From positions 1 to 64,000 of the forward strand of contig JANQFX010000102.1 in assembly GCA_028277725.1 (NCBI GenBank): a stretch of DNA of 64,000 nt, read 5' to 3'. Each line of letters begins with the position of its first letter. Positions within the stretch are counted from its first letter, which is position 1. The position numbers were made by a program, and so were the translations under genes. A model generated the notes under the pieces. That model was given only the letters and a program-made list of their open reading frames with translations. It ran no database searches and had not been told where the DNA came from. Below, one piece after another: positions 36,473 through 43,850 of the stretch. The DNA comes from Thiohalocapsa sp. (GTDB lineage Bacteria > Pseudomonadota > Gammaproteobacteria > Chromatiales > Chromatiaceae).

Positions 36473-38224
36473 CTATCCGGCCTCCGCCTGTGCGGGCGTC
36501 GTCAGGTCTCCCGCATCCGCAACCGCCTCCCAAAAGGCCCGATGTGTCGCGCGTGAGATCTCCGCGTCGATACGCACCTCCAGGAGCACGCCGGGGCCGG
36601 CATCGCCGGCGAGGGCGGCGTCCAAGGACGCCGCATCGTCGGCCAGCCGATGCTCGAAGCCAAAGGCGGCGGACAAGGCGGACAGGTCAGGCGTCACCGG
36701 CGTGCGCCAGAGTCGTTCGAATCCGGGGAGGCCGCATTGTGGCAGGTAGTCGAAAATGCGCCCGCCACCGTTGTTGATGACGACGACGGGGCGCGGAAGT
36801 CGGTCCGGTAGTAGCCAGCCGCTCAGGTCGTGCACAGCGGACAAGTCGCCGAGCAACGCCCAGCAGGGCCGGCCGGCCTGGTTGAGTCCGGCCAGGGTCG
36901 ACAGCTGCCCGTCGATGCCGCTTGCGCCGCGGTTGCCGAACAGCGCCAGCGCGGCCGAGCGTGTCCCCGACCAGGTGTCGAGCTGGCGGATGGGCATGGA
37001 GTTGGCGCAGAGCAGCGCCTCGCCGATGGGGATGCGGCGCAGGAGCGCCTGAATGAGGTGCGGCTCGCACCAGGGCGAGGTCGTGAGGTGCGCGTCGACC
37101 ATAGCCTGGACACGGGCCTCCGCCCGGTACCAGGCCGCAGGCCAGTCTGGGTCGGGCACTGCGTCAGCGCTCAGCGCGGCGCAAACACTGGCGGGCTCGG
37201 CAACCAGGCGAACGCGCAGGTCGTGACCCGGATCGCACCAGCCGCCGGCGGGGTCCACCAGCAGGGTCGGGATACCCGCGAGCCACTGACCGAACACCTT
37301 TGAGATCGGCGCGCCGCCGAAGCGCAACACCCAGTCCGGCCGCAGCGACTGCGCCGTGGCGCGGTTGCGCAGCAAGGTGTCCTGGGTGGTCAACACCGCA
37401 TCCGCGACCGGGCCGAAGCGCAGCCCGGAGAGCGGGTCGGCGAGCACCGGTAGGGCCAGTCTGCGGGCCGCATCCGCCAGCGCGGCGGGGAAGTCGGTGG
37501 CGAAGAGGCCCGGTCCGACGACCACGAGCCCCCGCCCGGCGGGCAGCCGCAGCGGCTGCAACGCACTCCGGGCGCTTTCGATTCGCGGCCAGCCCTTGTC
37601 CGACTGGATCGCCTTGGCCGGAAGCGAGTCATCGCAGTCCGGGCCGGGCACCAGCGGCTCCTCGAAGGGGAGATTGATCTGGGCCGGACCGGGCCTTGGT
37701 CCCTGCGCAACGGTCGCCGCGCGCCGGCCAAGGCCGGCAGCGCTCTTGAGCGCGACCTCGTCCCCGCCGGGAAGCCCGGGGTCGTGCGCCTCCCGTGTGA
37801 AGGCGCCGAACAGCCGCGTCTGGTCGATGGTCTGGTTGGCGCCGAAGCCCCGCAGCGTCGGCGGCCGGTCCGCCGAGAGCAGCACCAGCGGGATGCCCGT
37901 CTCGCTGGCCTCGATGACGGCCGGGTACCAATGCGCCGGCGCCGATCCGGAGGTCGCGAGCAGGCCCACCGGCCGACCCGAGGCCCGCGCGGCGCCGAGG
38001 GCGAAGAAGGCGGCGCTGCGCTCGTCCAGGATGGGGATCAGCTCGAGCCCCGGCGTGCGCTGGGCGGCAATGACCACCGGCGTGGAGCGCGAGCCCGGCG
38101 ACAGGACCAGGCAGCGAACGCCGCCGTCCCAGAGGCCGGCAAGCAGTGCCCGTGCCCAGCGCAGGTTGATGCAGCCCTGCTGGTCCATGAGCTGCGACGA
38201 TGGGCTGAGCGCTTTGCTGGTCAT
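36473..38224 (-). CDS. menD: SEPHCHC synthase MenD
   Basis: A 583-residue thiamine-diphosphate enzyme that joins isochorismate and 2-oxoglutarate in menaquinone synthesis. Landmarks are LVLSPGSRSTPVVIAA and LDERSAAFFALGAARASGRPVGLLATSGSAPAHWYPAVIEA, with ThDP-binding GDLSAVHDLSGWLL and VVVINNGGGRIFDYLP near the C-terminus. Length is typical (about 560). The ATG at 38224 lies 44 bp after the menF stop, so the two form an operon. The remaining men genes are not in the window. Confidence 0.96.
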   Translation of the reverse strand: MTSKALSPSSQLMDQQGCINLRWARALLAGLWDGGVRCLVLSPGSRSTPVVIAAQRTPGLELIPILDERSAAFFALGAARASGRPVGLLATSGSAPAHWYPAVIEASETGIPLVLLSADRPPTLRGFGANQTIDQTRLFGAFTREAHDPGLPGGDEVALKSAAGLGRRAATVAQGPRPGPAQINLPFEEPLVPGPDCDDSLPAKAIQSDKGWPRIESARSALQPLRLPAGRGLVVVGPGLFATDFPAALADAARRLALPVLADPLSGLRFGPVADAVLTTQDTLLRNRATAQSLRPDWVLRFGGAPISKVFGQWLAGIPTLLVDPAGGWCDPGHDLRVRLVAEPASVCAALSADAVPDPDWPAAWYRAEARVQAMVDAHLTTSPWCEPHLIQALLRRIPIGEALLCANSMPIRQLDTWSGTRSAALALFGNRGASGIDGQLSTLAGLNQAGRPCWALLGDLSAVHDLSGWLLPDRLPRPVVVINNGGGRIFDYLPQCGLPGFERLWRTPVTPDLSALSAAFGFEHRLADDAASLDAALAGDAGPGVLLEVRIDAEISRATHRAFWEAVADAGDLTTPAQAEAG

Positions 38225-38268
38225 GCGAATGGCTCGGTCGCCTGCGGCGTCGGGGCGCAGACTACGCC

Positions 38269-39678
38269 CTACGCGTACTGCAGTGCGGAGAGCACGGCGG
38301 AGAGCTTGGCGTCGATTTCCCGCCACTCGGCGTCCGGCTCGGAGCCGGCGACGATGCCGGCGCCAGCGTACAGGGTCGCCCACGCCTCCTGCAGCAGCGC
38401 GCAGCGCAGTAGGACCCAGAGCTCGCCGGTGCCTTCGCGGCGCCAGATGCCAGCGGCGCCGGTGAACCAACCGCGGCTGAAGGGCTCGTTGCGCTCGCGC
38501 CAAGCACGCGCGGCCGCGCGCGGCTCGCCGTTGGTGGCCGGGGTCGGGTGCAGCCGGGCGGCGAGGTCGAACAGGCTGGTGCCGGGGCGGGGTCGGGCAG
38601 AGACCGTACTCCAAAGGTGCTGGGCATTGTTGAGCTGCATGACCTCCGGGCGCGGCGGCGCGGTGATGTCATCGCAGCAGTCCGCGAGGGCGGCGTGGAT
38701 CGCATCGATGACGACGCGGTGCTCACGCAGATTCTTGGCACAGTTGAGTAGGGCGTCGCGCAGGGCGGCGTCCTCGGCACTGCCGGCGGCGCGCAGCGCC
38801 GTGCCGGCCAGGGCATCCACCTCCAGGCCTTCGCGGTCGAGCCGCAGCAATCGCTCTGGGGTCGCTGCGACGAAGGTCCGCCCGCCGCGGGTCAGGCTCA
38901 GCACCTGACAGGACGGGAACAGACACTCCAGGGCGCCGAGCAGCCGCGGGATGTCGAAGGCGCGCTGACCAGTGACGTCGAGCCGTCGCGATAGCACCAC
39001 CTTGTTCATATCGCCCGCGTCGATGCTGGCCAGGGCCGATTCCACCAGTCGCGTCCAACTGGCGGCGTCCGGCAGGCTGGCGGAGACGCTCACCGGTGCC
39101 GATGGGCGTGGCCCCTCGGGGCGTCGGTAGAGGGCCGGGACCAGATGCCGCAGCGTTCGTCTCCAAGCGGTCAGAACCTCGTCGGGGCGCGCCGGCAGCG
39201 AGGTCGAGAAGATCAATGCGGCCTCGTGGTCGCGGCACTCGATCCCGATCTCGGGCACCCAGAGCAGGGCGTTGGGGAAATCGGCGGCCTCTGCCTGAGC
39301 CGCCGATGCGCCCGGCGGCAGGGCCCCGTCCTGTGATGCAAAGCCGAGCAGGGCGAAGGGCTCGAAGCCGGTCTCGTCCGGGTCGTAGCTCAGCCAGCGG
39401 AGCCCGTCCGCGGCGTCCGCGAGGGCCTGAAAACGTGCCGCCCCCGCCGTTTCGACACACGCGGCCTCACCATAGCCGGCATGCAGTTCGCCCAGGTCGG
39501 CCCGCTGGAATTGGAACTGGGCGCCCTCCAGGCGCGGCGCGGCCCCCGGTGGGCGCGGCAGCGCGAGCAGCAGCGACAGCAGGGCGCCGCCCCCGCCGTC
39601 GAGGGGCAGCTTTGTCAGCTCGTCGGCGAGTCGGGCCTCGAGCTGGTCGAGGATCGCTGTGGGGGAGAGCATGTCCAT
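38269..39678 (-). CDS. menF: Isochorismate synthase MenF
   Basis: A 469-residue chorismate-binding enzyme converting chorismate to isochorismate. The catalytic domain fills the C-terminal half: DAGDMNKVVLSRRLDV, TPERLLRLDREGLEVDALAGTA, LHPTPATNGEP and YAGAGIVAGSEPDAEWREID. That final motif and the NKVVLSR start are diagnostic of MenF/EntC/PchA. Coupling with menD assigns it to menaquinone, not a siderophore. The N-terminal 180 residues are less conserved, as usual. Confidence 0.95.
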   Translation of the reverse strand: MDMLSPTAILDQLEARLADELTKLPLDGGGGALLSLLLALPRPPGAAPRLEGAQFQFQRADLGELHAGYGEAACVETAGAARFQALADAADGLRWLSYDPDETGFEPFALLGFASQDGALPPGASAAQAEAADFPNALLWVPEIGIECRDHEAALIFSTSLPARPDEVLTAWRRTLRHLVPALYRRPEGPRPSAPVSVSASLPDAASWTRLVESALASIDAGDMNKVVLSRRLDVTGQRAFDIPRLLGALECLFPSCQVLSLTRGGRTFVAATPERLLRLDREGLEVDALAGTALRAAGSAEDAALRDALLNCAKNLREHRVVIDAIHAALADCCDDITAPPRPEVMQLNNAQHLWSTVSARPRPGTSLFDLAARLHPTPATNGEPRAAARAWRERNEPFSRGWFTGAAGIWRREGTGELWVLLRCALLQEAWATLYAGAGIVAGSEPDAEWREIDAKLSAVLSALQYA

Positions 39679-39867
39679 GGCGGATCAGCGCTGCCGCAGG
39701 CTTCGGTCGATGGCCGGTGCAGCGGTCGGTCGGCTGGCGGCTGCGCGGCGGCTAGTGGGCATCCGGGCTCGGGTTGGTCGGTTCGATCGTCCGTCGGGCC
39801 CGCCGCGGGGCCGGCGCCTGACAAGGCGACCGGTCCGGCGGCGGCCCGCAACGGTGGCTGCGGAGCC

Positions 39868-40848
39868 CTACTCTGCGCGTGCGGAGCTAGTGAGTTCGAC
39901 CATGCGCCAGAATTCGTCCAACGCCGCGATGGTGCGCGTCGGACGCTCCCACTGCGGCATGCCGAGGGTGGGTTCGACCTTGGTGACCTGCCAATTGTGT
40001 CGCCCCTCCAGGAACTCCGGTAGCAGCTCGAAGGTGACATTGGCGTCGCGATCGTGCACCACCAGCACCGGCAGCGATAGCCTGTCGTAGAGCGTGCCGA
40101 CGGCGTCGCGCGTAAAGAGCTGGCCGGACAGGAACCGATAGGGCGCGTGCATGGCGCCGGGCTGGTGCGAGGTGGCGTAGGCGTAGTCGATGAGTTCCTT
40201 CGGCGGCTCGCCGACGTAGCTCTGGCGCAGGAAATAGCGGATGCTGCCGCGCACCGTCAGCAGGTTGTAGAGGCCCTGCCCGAGCCCCGGCAGCGTGAAG
40301 ATGCGGTGCAGGGTCTTGCCCAGGCCGCCGGAGGGCAGGCGTCGGGCGCTGAAGCCGGTGGGCGAGAGCAGCGCCAGGGACTTGAAACGCTCCGGCATGG
40401 CGAGGCAGGCACGGGCGGCGAACTCCGACGCTAGCGAAAAGGCCACCACGTCCGCCGGCTCCTTGACCACATCGGTGAGGAAGGCCGTGATGGCCTCGGC
40501 ATAGAGTTCCGGCGAGTAGGGGCGCTTGCCGCGGTCCGAGAAGCCGAAGCCGGGCAGGTCCGGCGCATAGACACGGCGCTCCGCCCGGTAGTGCTCGAAC
40601 AGCGGCTTCATCTCGAATACGCTCGGCGCCGCATTGACGCTGTGCAACAGCACCAGGGGGCGGGTGCCCTCAGGGCCGGCTGCGTACCAGCTGATCTCCT
40701 TCAGGCTTGGCGTGGCGTAGACCTCGCGCGGGGCATCGACCGCCGGCGGCAGCGGGACCGCAGCATTGAGTTGTCGCCCTAGGCTCCGCTTGTCGGCGGC
40801 AGGCAGGGAGAGCACACCGGCTCGGCCGGCGAGTGCTTCGATAGACAT
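39868..40848 (-). CDS. Alpha/beta hydrolase with atypical nucleophile elbow
   Basis: A 326-residue alpha/beta-hydrolase fold protein: PLVLLHSVNAAPSVFEMKPLFEH (oxyanion region), VYAPDLPGFGFSDR, and VVAFSLASEFAARACL at the elbow. The elbow reads A-F-S138-L-A where G-x-S-x-G is usual. A late Asp (VVHDRDANV) may complete the triad; a histidine is near GRHNWQVTKVEP. The start is the ATG at 40848. It lies 85 bp after the SOUL protein gene on the same strand. Function is unknown; it could be a lipid or carotenoid esterase, a guess only. Confidence 0.8.
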   Translation of the reverse strand: MSIEALAGRAGVLSLPAADKRSLGRQLNAAVPLPPAVDAPREVYATPSLKEISWYAAGPEGTRPLVLLHSVNAAPSVFEMKPLFEHYRAERRVYAPDLPGFGFSDRGKRPYSPELYAEAITAFLTDVVKEPADVVAFSLASEFAARACLAMPERFKSLALLSPTGFSARRLPSGGLGKTLHRIFTLPGLGQGLYNLLTVRGSIRYFLRQSYVGEPPKELIDYAYATSHQPGAMHAPYRFLSGQLFTRDAVGTLYDRLSLPVLVVHDRDANVTFELLPEFLEGRHNWQVTKVEPTLGMPQWERPTRTIAALDEFWRMVELTSSARAE

Positions 40849-40933
40849 CTGGCGCTCCTGTCGCCGTCTTCGCGGCGGCGTTTGTTCATGTGATGAGACC
40901 GGCTGGCCCGATCTGGGTTCGGTCTGGATTCGC

Positions 40934-41533
40934 TCAGCGTTCCACCGACAGCAGGACTTCGTTGCGGCGCAGGAATCCGGGTACGAACGGCGCATTGTAA
41001 CGCGCGAAGACGGGCTCTCCGACCGGCCTGAGCCCGGCCCGCTCGACGGAGCGGAGGAGTTCGTCCGCCTGCGCCTCCCAGCGCGCCTGCCCCCAGCCGC
41101 CGCCGAAACGACGCGCGGCGATGAGTTCAGCCGGCAGCTGGCGCAGGCTCACCGCGTCGGTACCGGGGGGCGGCAGCATGTACATGGGATATTCCTTGGC
41201 CATCACGAAGCCGACCAGCCAGTCATCGCCGTCGCCCCCCGCGACGCGCTGGAACATCGCCGGTGCGAGCATCGGGACCTTCCGGCCGAGGGCATTGCGG
41301 CCGCGCACGTAGTCCAGCAGTTGGGGGTAGGCGGCGGCGTCGACCGCGTCGAAGTCGGCCTGGACACGGGTCTCGGCTACCCGCATCGGCGCGTATTCGC
41401 GCAGCTGGAAGCCGTCGCCGCGCTCGATGACCTCGTAGTCCGGCGCGTCCGGGTTGATCAGCGCCAGCACGAGCAGGACCAGCGGCAACAGCATGCCGGC
41501 GATGAGCCAGTAGTTGAGCTTGGCGAAGGGCAT
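40934..41533 (-). CDS. SOUL family heme-binding protein, membrane-anchored
   Basis: A 199-residue protein with an N-terminal transmembrane anchor (LNYWLIAGMLLPLVLLVLAL) and a SOUL domain: YEVIERGDGFQLREYAPMRVAETRV, VPMLAPAMFQRVAGG, FVMAKEYPMYMLPPP, and RYNAPFVPGFLRRNEVLL at the end. SOUL proteins bind haem or tetrapyrroles. The ATG at 41533 is chosen because the extra 20 residues upstream are atypical. Pairing with the hydrolase downstream suggests one operon. Confidence 0.88.
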   Translation of the reverse strand: MPFAKLNYWLIAGMLLPLVLLVLALINPDAPDYEVIERGDGFQLREYAPMRVAETRVQADFDAVDAAAYPQLLDYVRGRNALGRKVPMLAPAMFQRVAGGDGDDWLVGFVMAKEYPMYMLPPPGTDAVSLRQLPAELIAARRFGGGWGQARWEAQADELLRSVERAGLRPVGEPVFARYNAPFVPGFLRRNEVLLSVER

Positions 41534-41907
41534 GATCGGCTTGGGGGTATGGAGGCAGGCGGGCGGCCCGTCCATTGAACCACGCGTCGGCATGGTCCGG
41601 CGTTGCCGATGGTCAAGGGATGCTCGCAGCCCGCCACGTCATCGTGCAATGTCCGACTCGATGCGCGGCTTCAACCTGCCAACCGGATGCCGACGTCGGA
41701 GCGCGGCGTCGGGCAACGGCGGGCAGGATTCCATCGGTGCCGCTATCATTCACCGGAGTCGGCGCCGCAGCTGAAGGCGCCGAGGTATTGTTGAGCCGAT
41801 GCAGCCGAGCCGATCGCGCTCGAGCTCGAGGACAAGGAGCACCCCGACGATCTCGGGGCGGGTCGCGGCACTGTTGCGCCAACGGGCGCCTAGCCGGATT
41901 GCATGCC
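41534..41907. other. Divergent intergenic region
   Basis: A 374-bp gap between the SOUL gene (minus) and the cytochrome gene (plus). No frame here has coding character; short arginine-rich frames run across it. Promoters for both operons are expected. Confidence 0.5.
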
Positions 41908-42621
41908 ATGGGCCGAGGCCGAGACCACCGCTATCGATTCCCCGCTCCAAACGCCCCGGCGCTGCTCGCTTCCAGGGCGATGGGCCCACTGCTGTTGGGC
42001 CCTGTGCTGCTCGGCACCGTGCCCTTGAGCCTGAGCCTGCTGCTCCCCGCCGCGCAGGCACAGGACGGCAGCACGCCCAGCGGCGCCGACATCTACGCCT
42101 ACTGCGTCGACTGCCACGGCAAGCGCGGCGAGGGCGGCAAGGACGGAACCTACCCGCGCATCGGCGGGCTACCCCGGGACTACCTCGACCGCCAACTGCA
42201 CGCCTTCAAGTCCCAGACCCGCATCAACAAGCCGATGGTGCCCATCTTCAAGCACTACCGCTTCGATGCCGAGATCATCGACCGGGTGGCCGGTCACGTC
42301 GCCGGGCTGTCGCCGCCGGCGCCCAATCTCTGGCCCTACGCGCCGAACCCAGACGCCCTGGCGGCCTACCCGGACAGGGCCGCCTATGTCGCCGCCGGCG
42401 AGCAGACCTACGCGGGGTCCTGCGCCCGCTGTCATGGCGAGGACGGCGGCGGGACGGAGGCTGGGCCGCCGCTGGTAGCGCAGTATCCGGCCTACCTGAT
42501 CAAGCAGATCGGCGACTTCGCCCGTAGCGGGCGCACCCATGCGCAGAGCGAGCGCTGCGCCGACCTAACCCCGGCCGCCGCCGATGCGGTGGTCAATCAC
42601 CTGGTGGAGCTCAGCAAATGA
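41908..42621 (+). CDS. Di-haem c-type cytochrome (c4/c553-like)
   Basis: A 237-residue periplasmic cytochrome. The signal peptide has a basic start (GRGRDHRYR) and a hydrophobic core ending near PAAQA-QDG. Two CxxCH haem sites follow, CVDCHG and CARCHG, in two tandem class I domains; later methionines (for example NKPMVPIF) may be axial ligands. Such proteins carry electrons in the periplasm. An ATG at 41980 would shorten the signal peptide and is an alternative. The stop overlaps the next start (ATGA), so the two genes are coupled. Confidence 0.88.
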   Translation: MGRGRDHRYRFPAPNAPALLASRAMGPLLLGPVLLGTVPLSLSLLLPAAQAQDGSTPSGADIYAYCVDCHGKRGEGGKDGTYPRIGGLPRDYLDRQLHAFKSQTRINKPMVPIFKHYRFDAEIIDRVAGHVAGLSPPAPNLWPYAPNPDALAAYPDRAAYVAAGEQTYAGSCARCHGEDGGGTEAGPPLVAQYPAYLIKQIGDFARSGRTHAQSERCADLTPAAADAVVNHLVELSK

Positions 42622-43775
42622 CCACAGCCTCCCTCGATCGGGCACGCGCCGGTTTTCTGATGGCCTTGCTGGCGCCGCCTATCGCCGCGTGGGCGACGGA
42701 CTCCGTGTCCGACGCCGGTCAGGACGAGCCGCGGGCGGGCACCCTGGAGACGGTCGCGGAGCTGCCCGTCAATCCCGGCAACCTCGCCGTGACCGCCGAC
42801 GGGCGCATCTTCGCCACCGTGCACCAGTTTCGCCCCGCCGATGCGCGGCTGATCGAGGTCACCGGCGAGACGGCCTACGCACCCTGGCCCAATGCGGCCT
42901 GGAACGGCGCCTTCGCGTCCGGCCCCGACGTGCTCAACGCACCGCTGGGTATCCAGATCGACGACCGCGAACGGCTATGGGTCCTGGACAACGGGCTGCC
43001 GCTCGCGCCAGATCAGGAGCCGCAGGCGCCGAAACTCGTGGCCTTCTCGATCGCGGACGGGGACCTGGTCTTTCGACACGACTTCTCCGAGGACACCGGC
43101 CCCGCCGGGAGCTTCCTGAACGACCTCGCCGTGGATGCCGAGCGCGGCTTCGTCTACATCGCCGACGTCGGCGGCAGCGCGCAGCCCGCCCTGGTGACCC
43201 TGGACCTGAACACGGGCAGCGCGCGCCGCTTCACCGCCTCCGAGGCCCTGGCCGCCGAGGACGTGGACCTGGTGATCGACGGCCGCACACTCGGCTCCGA
43301 GGACGACGACGGCAGCCTCGACCCGGCCCGAGTTGCACTCAACCCGATCACCCTATCCGCCGACGGCGAGACCCTCTTCTTCGGCGCCATGAGCGGCGAG
43401 ACCTGGTACCGACTGCCGGCCCGGCTGCTGCGCGACGGCGCCTCGGATGGGGACATCGCCGCCGCCATCGAGCCCGTCGGCCGCAAGCCGGTCTCGGACG
43501 GGGCCTCAACCGATGCCGCCGGTAATCATTACTTCACCGATCTCGGGCGCAACGCCATCGGCCTGCTCGGCGCCGACGGCGAGGCGCGTACCCTGGTCCG
43601 GGACCAGCGCCTGAGCTGGCCGGATGCCCTGAGCTTCGGCGAACCCCGCTGGCTCTACGTGGCAGTCAATCAGTTGCATCTCTCGCCACCGCTCAACAAC
43701 GGCGTCGAGGGCGGCGGCCCGCCGTTCCTAATCCTGCGCCTGCGCACCGAAGACGCCGGCCTCGCCGGACGCTGA
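42618..43775 (+). CDS. Major royal jelly protein/yellow family secreted protein
   Basis: A 385-residue protein with a signal peptide (MALLAPPIAAWA) and MRJP landmarks: VNPGNLAVTADGRIFATVHQF, NAPLGIQIDDRERLWVLDNG, SFLNDLAVDAERGFVYIADVG, and ALNPITLSADGETLFFGAMSGETWYRLP. This is a six-bladed propeller related to L-dopachrome-tautomerase-like proteins and lactonases. It is translationally coupled to the di-haem cytochrome, so it may be a periplasmic redox enzyme or its substrate-binding partner; that is inference. Function of bacterial members is poorly known. Confidence 0.85.
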   Translation: MTTASLDRARAGFLMALLAPPIAAWATDSVSDAGQDEPRAGTLETVAELPVNPGNLAVTADGRIFATVHQFRPADARLIEVTGETAYAPWPNAAWNGAFASGPDVLNAPLGIQIDDRERLWVLDNGLPLAPDQEPQAPKLVAFSIADGDLVFRHDFSEDTGPAGSFLNDLAVDAERGFVYIADVGGSAQPALVTLDLNTGSARRFTASEALAAEDVDLVIDGRTLGSEDDDGSLDPARVALNPITLSADGETLFFGAMSGETWYRLPARLLRDGASDGDIAAAIEPVGRKPVSDGASTDAAGNHYFTDLGRNAIGLLGADGEARTLVRDQRLSWPDALSFGEPRWLYVAVNQLHLSPPLNNGVEGGGPPFLILRLRTEDAGLAGR

Positions 43776-43850
43776 CAGCCCGCTCGCTCCCCAGTTCACC
43801 AGGCCCCACCCCCGGCCCGACCACCCCTCCAGCATCGATCAAGAGACCCC

